Assembly (NCBI GenBank): GCA_030247885.1
Contig: JAPDRO010000012.1
Location: forward strand, 62,001 to 126,000
Length of the DNA: 64,000 nucleotides
Source of the DNA: Taxawa tesnikishii (nom. ined.)
Lineage: Eukaryota > Ascomycota > Dothideomycetes > Dothideales
Reading direction: 5' to 3'
A model generated the notes under the pieces. The model had not been told where the DNA came from. It saw nothing but the letters and a program-made list of their open reading frames with translations, and made no database searches. The position numbers and the translations under genes are program-made. Below, one piece after another: positions 22,995-34,143 of the stretch. Within the stretch, counting starts at the first letter, position 1, and the number at the start of each line of letters is the position of its first letter.

Positions 22995-23440
22995 CATCTT
23001 CCGGAGCTGTAAGTACATTGAGGCATAGTAGAAACTTCTCATCACGCTACCTCTCACCGCCTCGGTCTCTAAGAGGGCAAGATGTGAATATTCAGGTGCA
23101 TGTCTTCGTCTGAGCATACTTGAATTTTTTTTCCCAAACAATTTCGGAAACGCGCGCATGGAACAATTCGATAACCTGATCGTCCATGCACGCCGTGTCG
23201 CGTAGCCATCGTCACGGTAAAACACTCGCCGCCTTCGTTGGCTCAGGATCAGAGTGAATGTTGTCGTATCCTGCTTCCAGCGCTCTCGTAACCACCCTTC
23301 CATACTAACACGCCGACCTCGTAATTGGTACCATCTTTCCGTCCTGGTCCCCGGGTCCCCAGCGATAGCAACCAGCCATGAGCTGGTCATCAAAGAGGGT
23401 TCATGCTATTGGGTTCCGAGCTATGTCCTGAAAAACTGTC
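22995..23440 (+). repeat. Dispersed degenerate unit, copy G
   Basis: A decayed copy of the dispersed unit. Near 23010-23060, tagaaacttctcatcacg followed by ctctcaccgcctcgg aligns with copy E (cagaaacacatcatcacc) and copy B (ctcaccgccctcac). Its terminal block at about 23375-23430 translates to HELVIKEGSCYWVPSYVL, which parallels the LVIKGEKYWV end of copy A. About 300 bp between the blocks is highly diverged. Confidence 0.5.
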
Positions 23441-23885
23441 TGTACTCGTAATGTCAGTTTGCAACGCGCGAAAGAAAGCGTCGACGAGGCTGCTAGCCTG
23501 TTCAAACGAGGAGCGAGAGTGTTTCGACAGCGAACGGACAACGTTCAACGCATGGTATCGAATGTTCGTCAAGAGTACTTTATTTCCTCAATGCTATGCT
23601 GCCTTGCTCTGGTATCTCAACTACCGCTTGCCCTTGGGCCAGCCAACAAACAAGACTAGCCCAAACCTTTCAAATCGGTAATAGCAACGGCAACAACAAG
23701 AGGTTAAAAGAATGCTGGAGCAACTGTATGGGTATCATGGGAAGAGTAGAACTTCCTGTTGCCTGGAGTGTGAGGGAAAACAGAAGGCCATCAAAGAGAA
23801 GCCAAGTGAAACAGTGAAACAATCTTGTGTAGAAAGACAAGCAAAGAGGGAAAGACGGAAAGAAATGGGTATCATGGGATGTTTT
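23441..23885. other. Intergenic region, no gene seen
   Basis: No coding sequence supported. Around 23740-23885 there is a purine-rich stretch likely belonging to the 3' untranslated region of the minus-strand coiled-coil gene. Confidence 0.45.
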
Positions 23886-25597
23886 TCAGTCCATCCTGTC
23901 CATGCCGGCCCAGGAGACAAGACTGTCGCAGAGTTCTTGCCAAGGCGTTCTTGGGGACGGTAAGGGAGAGATGTCTTCCTCGTCCTCGTCTTCTTCCTCC
24001 TGGTAATCATGCCTGTCATCCTCCATCTCGTCCTCATCGTTGTCATACACGAACTGAACCTCTTCCTCGTCGGAGTCCTCAGGAGCGTGCTTCTCTTCTA
24101 CCACCGCTTCTGACTCTACCTCCTCCGTCTGCGTTGCCTGCTCCGCATACTGCGCTCTCCTCTCCTGCATCCCCATCCCCACACTCTCCTCAACCAACGT
24201 CTCTTCGTCCGCATCAACATCCCCATCCGCTCCATCCATCATCGCGACCGTCGACAGCCTCTTGATCGTAATGCTTTGCACACGTCCATGTCTTTTCCTC
24301 GTCATATCCAATTTCCAATCCCCTTCGTCGTCCTTTCTCTCACTATTGCGCGCCTTGGCCAGCTTCTCAGGCGTCGAGGATACGATCCCGTGCTTCTCTC
24401 TCCGCCGCCTGAGTCGAGCATCCACATCATCCCAGTCCGCTTTCCACCGATCCAGGTCGTCGACCAGTAGGATCTTTCTCCGGTACTGCTCGTCATCGAC
24501 ATCCGCATTTGCGTCGTGATCCCGGTCGAAGAGACCGTCGACCTGCACTTCCAGCGCCTTCAGCTGCAATTTCAAGAACAGCAGTTCTGAGTGGTCGAAA
24601 CCGAGATCAGCTTTCAAGGACTCGTTTTCGGATTTCAGGGACAAGACTTCTTGCGCCGAATCTTCCATTTGCAGGATGCGTTGATCGTTTAGGCGGCGCA
24701 CTTCCTCGTAGCGTCTGCGTAATGATTCGTTGGCTCGGCTCACGCGCTTCATTACTGAGCATGCCTCTTTCAGCAAGCGGTCGTCGATCTTTTTCTTCTT
24801 CGGCGTCGTATCTTGCACTTCTTCCTCCGGGCTCTCCTCCACCTCTTCGTCCGGCTCGTCCGGCTCGTCCGCCGCGCCGTCCAGCAAGAACGGCAGGCTC
24901 GATTCCCTGCTCTTGCTAGGCGTCACTTCCTCCGGTGAGGGCTGCTCTTCCGGCGACGGTTCGTCCATGAACAGTCCCGAATCTGCTAATTCGACCGGCT
25001 GGCGGGATTGGGTCTGAGGCGCCGTCAAAGCCGCTTCCAATGCATCCAACTTCCCGCTCAGTTCCTCTGCCGCGACAGCCGTGGGATCACAACGTAGGAT
25101 TTCCGAGCCCAGATTGTTCAGTCGCAGCAGCAGTTTCTGTGTCTCCGGCGTTGGCAGTGCATACTGCGGCTGCTTGCGGTCAACAGAACGCGTGACATCG
25201 CTGAAGTAATCGGAGAAAGGCGAGTCTTGCAGCAAACTATAGTGCGGGAGCGGATCGGTGTTATGGGAGCGTTGCGGTCCATCACGAGAGGAATCGGGCT
25301 GTCATGAATATTCGAGGAAGATGCGAAGCGCGTGAGGGGCGAGACAGCAGGGCGGGAGGGAGTATATAAGGAGTTGGAACGGTTGTATTGGTGGTGGGCG
25401 TCGGAGGGCAGGCTGCAGACGGATGCGAAACGGGTGTGTTTAGACAACGGTTTCTCACGTTTGTGGTAGCGCGACGAGGGTCCGGGAAAATGCCAGCCGG
25501 GAGGTTGAGAGGAGGACGAGGCCGAGGCCGAGGATGAGGATGCAGAGTTGGTCGAGGACATTTGAGAAATGGCTCCCTCTCTTGGAGACGGAGCCAT
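23886..25597 (-). CDS. Acidic coiled-coil protein of unknown function
   Basis: I do not recognise this gene. The main open frame covers 23886-25298 or slightly more and encodes a Leu/Glu/Lys-rich protein. Conserved-looking LLQDSPFSDYFSD is near its N-terminus. Then come a Pro/Glu-rich region, a coiled-coil stretch (KRVSRANESLRRRYEEVRRLND and SLKSENESLKADLG), an Arg-rich RLRRRREKHG segment, and a very acidic tail ending WAGMDRMD. The N-terminal ATG is probably 25597 (MAPSPREGAISQ), but its frame is offset by one base. Either an intron (for example 25226-25458, gtgaga...gcaag) links them to give about 492 residues, or one base is missing in a C run near 25270, giving about 570 residues. A nuclear or cytoskeletal scaffold is possible but unproven. 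Confidence 0.65.
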
Positions 25598-25984
25598 GGT
25601 TGACAGACAGGCTGGAGTGCGGGTGGTTCAGCCGTGTTTGTTTGCTGCAGCTGCAGGAGGGGACGAAAGCCTGTTCCTCGCGGTGAAAGGAGATGGCTGA
25701 AGCTTGGCACAGCGAAGTCAACGTCGCCGTGCATGACAATCGCGGGGCTCAAGCGGGCAATCCCGAGAGGTGCGTGAACTGAACCGTGAACTGAACCGTG
25801 AACCACATGCGGCAGCTTCGGGAAACGCGCTTAGCAAAGCACATGAGTTCACTTTTTTGGTACTGCTACGCGACACATTAGCCAACCTTTGAAACCCGAG
25901 ATACATTTGAACAACAGAACATCGGGTCATACAGTCAACTGGAAAAAGCGCATCTGGACACCCACGAGTCACACAGAACCCGCA
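25598..25984. promoter_or_regulatory. Divergent promoter region, coiled-coil gene and TRP2
   Basis: 387 bp between two divergent starts. It contains a direct repeat ctgaaccgtgaac (about 25780-25803). Amino-acid biosynthesis genes in fungi are usually under Gcn4/CpcA control, but I do not see a clear tgactca site here. Confidence 0.4.
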
Positions 25985-27806
25985 ATGGCTGGCCGAGTAA
26001 ATCTCAAGCGCCCCTCTTCCGTCGATCCATACTGACAGCAGCCCAGATAGGCATACAGCCTTCCCTCGAGGAAGTGCGGAAAGTCGTTGACTCCGCCATC
26101 AACCTGCCCAATCCTCCGAACCTTGTACCGATATGCGCCTCTATCTCCTCCGAGTTCCTCACACCGTCCTCAATATACCTGAAAATCTCCGAAAAGTCAG
26201 TGAGTCACAGGGAAGGTCGACCAGAAACAACATGCTCACGCGACGACAGCTCAAAATCTAAGCTTTCCTTCCTCTTTGAGAGTGCTGCAACAACAGAGAC
26301 CATTGGGCGGTATAGTTTTGTGGGAACAGGTCAGTATGCATCCAAGCTGCAGGATAGGCGGTCAGGACACAAGCGGCTAACATCCTCTTGCAGACCCGCA
26401 CAAGGTTCTCAAGACTGGTCCTGGCCATGGACCCGAACAGGACCCTCTACCTCTTCTCGATGCCGAGCTCTCAAAGGTGCGCGTCGCCTCAATACCCGGA
26501 CTGCGCCTGCCTCCTATGACGGGCGGCGCCGTCGGCTACGTTGGATACGACTGCGTCAAGTACTTCGAGCCAAAGACCAAGAGGCCGATGAAGGACATTC
26601 TGGGTGTACCTGAGAGCTTGTTCATGCTTTTCAACACAATCGTTGTTCTAGACCACTTCTTCCAAAAGGTCATGGTGATCACATACCTCCGAGTACCGGA
26701 CAGCATGGACAATCTGGAGAGTGCATATGAGGAGGCTAAGAAGACTATCACCGCAAACTTGAAGATTCTCAGGAGCAGGGACACTCCCTTCCCCTACCCG
26801 TCGCAGTCGCCGATCAAGCTGGGCAACAAATACACGTCGAACATCGGTCAAGAAGGTTACGAACGCCACGTACACCGCCTAAAGGAGCACATCACAAAGG
26901 GCGACATCATCCAAGCCGTACCCTCCCAGCGTATCGCTCGCCCCACATCTCTGCACCCTTTCAACATCTATCGCCACCTCCGCACCGTGAACCCCTCCCC
27001 TACCTCTTCTTCGTTGACTGCGAGGACTTCCAAATCATCGGCGCCTCGCCCGAACTCCTCGTCAAAGCGGACCAAGGCCGCATCATCACGCACCCTATCG
27101 CCGGTACCGTAAAGCGCGGCGCGACACCCGAGCAAGACGAAGCCCTAGCCACCGAACTCCGCAACTCCCTCAAAGACCGCGCCGAGCACGTCATGCTCGT
27201 CGACCTGGCCCGCAACGACGTGAACCGCGTCTGCGACCCCTCTCCACCCGCGTCGACCGCCTCATGGTCGTGCAAAAATTCTCCCACGTCCAGCACCTCG
27301 TCTCCGAAGTCTCGGGCATCCTGCGACCGGGTAAGACCCGCTTCGACGCCTTCCGGTCCATCTTCCCCGCCGGCACCGTCTCCGGCGCTCCCAAAGTGCG
27401 CGCCATGGAGCTGATCGCGGAGCTCGAGGGCGAGAAACGCGGCGTCTACGCCGGCGCCGTGGGGTACTTTGGGTACCGCAGCGTTGATGTGAATAGCGGA
27501 GAGGAGGAAGAGGGCGCCATGGACACTTGCATTGCTCTTAGAACGATGATGGTCAAGGAGGGTGTGGCGTACCTGCAGGCTGGCGGTGGCATTGTGTTTG
27601 ATTCGGATCCGTACGAGGAGTATGTCGAGACGCTTAACAAGCTCAAGGCAAACATGACTTGCATAGAGACGGCAGAGGAGAAGCACTATCATGAGCAGCA
27701 GGAGGAAGAGGAGACGAACGGAGTTAGTGCGAAGGAGGAGGCGCTGGGGCAGGATGTCGTGGAAAGGGGCGGGAAGGGTGTGCATGTGGATTTTGCTGCT
27801 GGTTAG
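25985..27806 (+). CDS. TRP2: Anthranilate synthase component I (TrpE/Trp2), with two apparent frameshifts
   Basis: Exons 25985-25996, 26047-26195, 26250-26329 and 26394-27806. The enzyme makes anthranilate from chorismate with glutamine-derived ammonia, the first step of tryptophan synthesis. Visible motifs: [26 protein letters not shown] across the third junction, [63 protein letters not shown], and [20 protein letters not shown] plus [11 protein letters not shown]. The frame steps back by one base twice: at the C run ending 27000 (VNPSP to YLFFVDCED) and at the C run 27237-27240 (VCDP to LSTRVDRLM). One C added at each would give a normal 551-residue enzyme. Both sides of each break are highly conserved, so sequence errors are more likely than a dead gene. 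The 12 bp first exon encodes only MAGR. Confidence 0.88.
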
Positions 27807-28004
27807 ATGATAGATGTGGTGAACGGAAGAAAGTAAAAGAGATGTTGGCATTCTGCATCACGGTTGACCACATCGGCTACGAAAAGATGCGGCAAGGAGA
27901 ATCATCAAAAAATGCTCTCTTTAAGATCGAGATCACTTTCGCTGCTGATGAAGTGTCATGACCGGCCTTCGCTCTCTTGTATAACTGCGGGAACTCTTGG
28001 GTGA
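27807..28004. other. Short intergenic stretch after TRP2
   Basis: Downstream sequence of TRP2 with no coding potential; it runs into candidate repeat copy H. Confidence 0.4.
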
Positions 28005-28225
28005 TTCTCTACTCGAGACATCCTGCAATAGCCTCGTAGAAGTGTACAGTTCGCAGGTCGGACACTATTCCGCGGTGTGTCAAGAGTGGTTAACTGATGC
28101 CTTTGGTAACCAGCGGCGCCTGACACAATCAACGGGGCCGCTGAACCTAGACCAAGGCTTCCTCATCGAAGTATCTGAAGGGCACGATGTGCGCTCCTTG
28201 GAGCATTTTCGGCCGTTGAACCTTT
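28005..28225 (+). repeat. Dispersed degenerate unit, possible copy H
   Basis: Weaker candidate copy. The translated block STGPLNLDQGFLIEVSEGHDV (about 28128-28190) resembles GPISSIRHVLVTEGEDLKV of copy E in spacing and hydrophobic pattern, but the nucleotide match is poor. It could be chance. Confidence 0.3.
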
Positions 28226-28633
28226 TCTACGGAAGATGCGAACCGGCAAGGTAGAGTGCGGTGCTACTGTGTTTCAAGCAGCCGAGCTAGCGGAGGCAGT
28301 CAGGCAGCGTGGAAAGATATTTGTGTCGTGAGAAGAGTTAATATAGGCCATGTTCATCTTCGTTTCGCATCCGTGTTGTCTTCGCGTTGGCATCGGCAAG
28401 CAGACGTCATCTCACCTCCGCGTCGACAGCTGACCGCGCTGGACGCGTGCAACCCTCATTCCACATCCCACCTCGCTCGCCCAATCTGAAAGCAACCTAC
28501 TCATCAGCCGTCCGGCTTGGAGAGATCACAGACTGGCTAATTCAAATGCGCCGCTGCATCGCCGTCGTTACGCTTGTGGGAGAAGGCTTCAACATGCCCC
28601 TGGAACGCGACGACAAAGTCACATTGAAGAAAC
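28226..28633. other. Intergenic region, no gene seen
   Basis: About 400 bp between candidate copy H and the F-box pseudogene. Nothing recognisable. Confidence 0.45.
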
Positions 28634-30127
28634 ATGGCCCGGCGGCTCATTGAGTGTTCGCCTCCTGAAATCATTCATCGGATATGCCGCTGTTTCACCG
28701 TTGACACTGCGAAGGATTTTCGTCTCACTTGCAAGACCTTTGCCGTTGTAGGAACCGGATACCTGACATTGGGTGAATTGCATCTCCTCTACAAACGCGA
28801 TTGGTTCGTCAAGGCTGGGGAAATATGCAGGCGTGATGCCATGAGAAGAGTTGCCAAAGCTCTCTTCTTCGAGGCCAATCGGTTGCAACCTTTCTCTACC
28901 AATGAATGGAAACAGAAACGTCTCGACAGAATGGGATTCGACGAGATTGCACACGCGTACGAGGAGTTATACGGCCGAATGAGCCTCGATAGAATAACGG
29001 AGCTTGCTAATCAGCGTTTACGATCGTTCCGCAGGACGCAAAGAAAGGAAGACAAAGCCTCGCTTGGCGTACTGCAGGCTCAGTACAACACCCATCGTCA
29101 CTTCTATGAAGGCCAGAAGCAGGTTGTAATAGAGGGAAGAATTTGACTTTCCTACCCTGTTTGCTATCTTTCACTGGCGCCCAAACCTGGGAAAGGTCGT
29201 CATCTCTCTGGGCCATGCACTGAGGCACGCAGCGGAGAGCAAAAACGCGCGTATCGGGAGGGTGTAGAATCACATTTCGGTGATGACACCGCAAAAGCAC
29301 ATGGCGTTCATCTGTTCACGACTACGCTTCTCGCCGCCACAGCAGCAGACCGCAAGCTTAAGTCTTTGGAGGCCAGGGCAATCTCTTCCGATTCCTCCAG
29401 GCAGCAAGATCGAGACATCTGGACCAAGATGCATAAAGTTATGAGCTCCCTTGAATCACTCCGCTTCATCCTCAAAACGCCTTGGTCAGAAGATAACCAC
29501 GGTTCAAGGCCTGACCTCGACGAATTGGATAGGATTCGTTGGACGATAGCGGACGGCTGCTTGAGGGGTTTCCTCCAAAGTGCGCCCAATCTGCGCAAAC
29601 TGCAGCTGTTGCTAGTTTTCTCAGATCGCGGTGACGATCTCATAGATCTCCCTAAATTCGTTGGCGATTTCACCTAGGAGTCACTCGAGATGATTAACGT
29701 TGGAAGATTTAGCGCGACCCGGAGCGATCTGGTCGAATTCACAATGCGGCACAAGGGCACATTAAAGCGACTGGCTCTGACTGATATGTATCTGAATGGG
29801 GAAGATGCCGATTGGGAACGCTGTCTCTCCGCCATCGCCGGGGACTTACCTCATCTGCAGAGGGTCCGCCTCAGAGGTAATTTTACGATTTTCTGGGCTG
29901 AATTGGTGGACGTTGAAGACTTTGCTTTCGGTGACCCTTGGAAATTCAAATACTCCTGCGCTTCCCCTTGGGTCCGTGCTATGGAGAGATGGGTCAAATA
30001 CGGTGGCCAGATGCCCGAGGAGGACTATGATAATGATGATGAGGGCATGTCCGACGGTCCCATAACATATGAAACTGACGAGAGGTTCTGGGATTCTGAT
30101 GACGAGGTGGACGGAACATGGGATTGA
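28634..30127 (+). pseudogene. F-box protein pseudogene
   Basis: A decayed fungal F-box gene. The N-terminus reads LIECSPPEIIHRICRCFTVDTAKDFRLTCKTFA in two adjoining pieces, a standard F-box (residues ~5-40). The rest is a long C-terminal region of the type seen in the large F-box families of Dothideomycetes, with leucine-rich-like segments such as LTDMYLNGEDADWERCL and LPHLQRVRLRGNF and an acidic tail. It is interrupted. After residue ~170 the frame must shift for about 110 bases (29147-29260, giving FPTLFAIFHWRPNL and VVISLGHALRHA) and then shift back, and an in-frame TAG lies at 29675-29677. Remaining frames are otherwise long and protein-like, so decay is recent. Unlike the frameshifts in TRP2 and STE11, the stop is a C-to-T type change, so this looks like true loss. 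Confidence 0.75.
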
Positions 30128-30414
30128 CCGGATACCTAGGGTTCGTCTGCTGTTCGCAACCCAAGAGAGAAGCTGCTTGGCTGTAGCGCAATGGATGTTG
30201 CACATGGCTATTTCCAGGGATGCACGTCTTTGTTGATGAAAGGAAAGGCTAACAGCACTAGTCCGTCTGATTCGTGGTCGCTATCTCCATGGCCGTTCGG
30301 AAACCCTTGCGAATACGTACGGATATACATGTCCGATTGTAAAGGACAGGCAATCTAACACTCGGAAGTTGAGTTGAGGTGCGCTCCGTTCAGCCGAGTC
30401 TCGTGCGTTCGAAA
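30128..30414. other. Intergenic region, no gene seen
   Basis: No coding sequence supported between the F-box pseudogene and repeat copy D. Confidence 0.45.
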
Positions 30415-30620
30415 CTGCTAGTGCGGTATTCGTCGTTGTGGCAGAAAGATGGGACCACCCCAGGAACCACATCGCCTTCATGAGCTTGGTGCTGGAAAAC
30501 ATATGCACGGACTGCCTCCGCTCTCTTCTCTGCTCATTTCAATGCCGCGCCACCTGTTGTGGCCCACTACCTGTGCGGCAACCCGCTCCATCTATCCGGT
30601 CGGTTTCATCGGTTGCACCA
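30415..30620 (+). repeat. Dispersed degenerate unit, copy D (5' unit of a tandem pair)
   Basis: Shares the block gtgcggtattcgtcgttgtggcag (about 30420-30443, cited in two pieces: gtgcggta and gttgtggcag) with copies E and B. Translated it reads ASAVFVVVAERWDHP, next to RAVVVVMAETHHHP of copy E. It lies about 400 bp upstream of copy E in the same orientation. Confidence 0.5.
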
Positions 30621-30814
30621 GCCATGCGCCGGTCTTTTGAGGAAGAATTTCGGAGGACATGGTCTGTCTGTTCCTGGTGAACAACAGCAGCTTGATGCTT
30701 GCAGCAAGGCCCCAAAGCGCTGTTCCAAAGCTGAACCGTATGGAGTACAAGCCTGCGTCCTTCACACCTTCGCAAACCCGGAAAGAGGGATTCGGAGCAT
30801 CAGGCTTTTCGTGC

Positions 30815-31075
30815 GGTAGTAGTTGTCATGGCAGAAACACATCATCACCCTGGCACTTTCACCGCTCTCCATAGCTTAGCCCTGAAGGATACACATGTTC
30901 GGACTACCTCCACCTTCTTCCCTCACAGTTCGAGCGTATCATACCCATCGGGCGCACTATACTATCGTCCGGCACTGACAGGTTGTGCGAAGGCTTTAAC
31001 GGTCCCATCAGCAGCATCCGCCATGTGCTCGTCACGGAAGGGGAAGATCTGAAGGTCACATGTCGTTGCTGTAAT
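30815..31075 (+). repeat. Dispersed degenerate unit, copy E (3' unit of a tandem pair)
   Basis: Contains the first block gtgcggtagtagttgtcatg (30815-30835), then accgctctccat matching the ctcaccgccctc block of B. It ends with a terminal block translating to GPISSIRHVLVTEGEDLKV (about 31001-31057). This is one of the best-preserved copies: the frame from about 30890 to 31060 is open. Confidence 0.55.
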
Positions 31076-31200
31076 ACGCTTCAAACAAACCATCCCCCGA
31101 TGAGGAAAGTCTATCATCCGACAGCTTTTGCGCTTGGACCGAAACCAAACCCGGCAATATCGCTCAAACAACCCCCCCAAGCCATCCACAACGCCCCATC

Positions 31201-34143
31201 TTACCTCCCCTTCCATCCTCTGGATCCCCCGCCCCCTCCCCTCCCCATCAACCCCCTCTCCTCGTCCTCCGTCAACGCCAGCGCAGCCCGAACGCTCCTG
31301 ACAAAATGACCCTCGCCGCCACACGTCTCCACAATGCCACTAACGACAAACAACCTCCAAACCTCCGTCGTCCTCCCCGGCACCCTACAGAAGAAGACTC
31401 TAGTCCCCCTCTCCCTATACCCCTTGACAATCTCCAACAAGACCTGGCTCGCGGCCGGATCCAGGCTGGTAACGCCGTGCACGTCAAAGATGACGTTCTG
31501 GTTGTGCTCGCTCCGCCTCACGGCCGGCAGGGCCGGGTGAGCGGCGCTGGTGCCGTGGGCCTCGATCCGCCTCAGCCGATCCTTCAGGCTGCCCGTGTTG
31601 GCGAACGTCAGCGGCTCGGGGATCTTGACGATGAGGCAGTGCGGGATAAACTCGGTCTCGCGCTCGCCCTCTGCGTTTTCGAACTCGGCCTCGGTGCCGG
31701 GCACGCGGCCGAGGATCTGGATGCGCGGGCGGGTGGCGTGCTTCATGAGGCGGAGGAGGGAGAGGCCGATGCCGACCGCGATGCCGATGCGCAGGTTCCA
31801 GAAGAAGGTGGTGAGGAAGATGAGCGTCATGAGGATTAGCTCCGAGTAGCCGGAGATGCGCCAGAAGTAGTGGATGTCGTGCGGTGCTTCTTCGATTAGG
31901 GAGTAGGCGACGACGGAGATCATGGCCGAGAGAACGCCTTTCTGTGGTCATAGGGTTAGCGGGTTGAGTGGTTACGGGGGGGAAGGAGAAAAGAGTGAAC
32001 AAGGGTGACACAACACACCGGAATGTAGTAAAAATACGGCAGCAGAAAGACGATGCAAAAGACACTGATAAGGCTCAGGAACACCGAGCTCATCGGCGTC
32101 TTCCCGCCCGTGCTCGCATTCACCTTGCTCCGGCCGTAGCCGCCGAACGCCGGCAGCGCCATGAACAAGCCGCCCAGGACGTTTGCCACGCCCAGCGCGA
32201 CCAGTTCGCGATTCGCGCTGACCGTCACGTCCTTGATGCCCTCGGCCTCCTCGACTTCCTGTCCGTCCTTGCGCTTCTTGCGCGTCACTTTGCCCGCGCC
32301 CGTCCCGAGACTCTTGGCCGCGACGCTGCTCTCGAAGAAGCCGAGCAGGGCGATGAGGAAGGCGGTGCTGAAGGCGTCGGTGGCGTGCGCGAGCATGGAC
32401 GGCCGGAAGGGGAAGTGCGCGCGGAAGGGCTTGCCTTTGGAGCGGATGTCGCCCAGGATGTCGAGGCCTTGCTCGTCCCAGGAGTTCTTCCACGCCAGCA
32501 CGGCGGAGAAGACGACGATGAGGAAGCGGTCGGGAATGTATGCTACCGAGGGGTAGCGGGGTTGGAGGCGCTTCTTGATCTCTCTAGGGGGGAAAGAACG
32601 ACGCGTATCAGTAAAAGGGTTGGGGGGGGGTTTCCCAAGGGGTTTTCGCGAAGGGGAAAGAAAAATTGGCCACGAGGGGATATATAACTCACCGCAAAAC
32701 CATGGTGATGGCGAAAGCGCCAAAGGACACCGCACACGTGAGTTTGTGCGCCCCGTGCCCGTGCTGGAGGAGGAAAATAATTTTGTCCAACGAGCTGCCA
32801 TGCGCGGCACCGCCCACATGGTTCGCCACGCTATCCAGTCCCATCTCCGGGATCAACTGGTCAACGAGAATCACGATGCCGATGGCGCTGATGAAGCCCC
32901 TCAGAAAAGGGCGGCTCAACACGCCGTCCAAGAATCCCAATCTACAGAGGCCTGCGAGTAGAATGATGGCACCGGAGAGACCGGTCACCGTACCCGCGAT
33001 CTGCGCATGCTTGGTCGTGTCCCAGTCGCCGTGGTGACCCCTGTTGATGTTCTCACGCACGACCTGGCCAGTCAGCAGAGAGCCGGCTGCTTCCGGTCCG
33101 ACGACCATCTGCGGACACGTGCCGAAGATGGCGTAGATGAACGGGTTGAAGACGAACGAGTAGAGGCCGTTGATGGGGGCTATATGGGCCAAGTTGGAGG
33201 CGTACGAGAGTGACATTGGAATATAGAAGGAGGCCATTGTGAGTGCTGCGACCAGATCACCTTGCAGGTATGACCATTTGTACTGCCTGATCCACTTTGT
33301 GACCGGCAGGTAGTAGTTCAGATACCTGCACAAAACGCTCGTAAGCCAACGAAGCAGAGGAAAAGAAGGAAAGAGAAGAAGAAGAAGAAGAAGAAGAAGA
33401 AGGGAAAAAACCCCTTTCACACAAGGGTAGGCTTGGACGACGGGGAAGTTGAACGTAAGGGAGAGATCAATATGGAGTGCTACATACATGGTCCGCGAGT
33501 TCTGCACGCCGTGCCGCTTTGCCAACCACTGCGTGGTGCTCCACTTCGATCTTCCGCCCAGCAGGCCATCGGTGACCGCATCACCAAGCAAGCCGTGAGT
33601 GTTATCGCCGCCCTCGGGACTACCGTGAAACCTCCCACCGTACCCATCTCTTGATTCCGAACTCGCAATGCTCAGTATACTGTCAGTGGTGCCATAGCCT
33701 ATGAGCCTTGGCCGCGGCCGGGACGAAATCGTCCCGTGGCTGCAGTTTTCCGACCCGCACCCTGACGCTTGATCCCAAAGCTGCTGCTGCAGCAATCGCG
33801 TGCGTACGTTTGGCTCCCCTCGCGTGTCCGTCGTACCTTCGACCTGCGTGGGGAGCTCACTTGGGTTTGCGGGAGCAAAGTCCTGCGAAGCGGGGTGGAT
33901 ACCGTCCTCCTCGAAATCCGGCCTGTTCTCGGGCGAAGGAGGATCGGAGGATCCGTTGGAGAGCGCAGACATTATTCTGGCGTCTTCCGGCGAGGCTGGA
34001 GGCATATGCGACTGTCGCAGACCGCTGGGGTTGACGGGGACATGCTGCTGGCCCGGCCGGAGGTGGGAAAGGGAAGAACTGCGTGAGTGGGAGGGCGAAG
34101 ACTGTCTTGAAGAGGCGCCCGAAGGCGGGTGGCTTCCTGGCAT
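31201..34143 (-). CDS. SulP/SLC26 anion (sulfate-type) transporter with STAS domain
   Basis: Four exons on the minus strand: 34143-33488, 33325-32693, 32583-32019, 31941-31201, giving 864 residues. It is a multi-pass anion transporter of the SulP family, closest in plan to the yeast YPR003C/vacuolar-type members. Residues 1-215 are a long Ser/Pro-rich cytoplasmic tail. The membrane domain starts YLNYYLPVTKWIRQYKWSYLQGDLVAALT and has VFNPFIYAIFGTCPQMVVGPEAAGSLL and PAFGGYGRSKVNASTGGKTPMSS. The C-terminal STAS domain runs from PEPLTFANTGSLKDRLRR through VIFDVHGVTSLDPAASQVL. Junctions: ...RTM-YLNYY, MVLR-EIKKRL and YYIP-KGVLSAM. The first intron (33326-33487) contains a long GAA/TTC tract. Substrate (sulfate or another anion) is inferred from family only. 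Confidence 0.92.
33374..33402. repeat. (GAA)n microsatellite inside a SulP intron
   Basis: About nine GAA units on the + strand, so a TTC/CTT tract in the sense of the gene. It lies between the donor (33487) and acceptor (33326), where it forms the intron's pyrimidine tract. Confidence 0.9.

Noticed and set aside
31968-32687. 239-codon plus-strand frame and several neighbours
   Set aside because: Antisense to the SulP membrane domain; no domain of its own.
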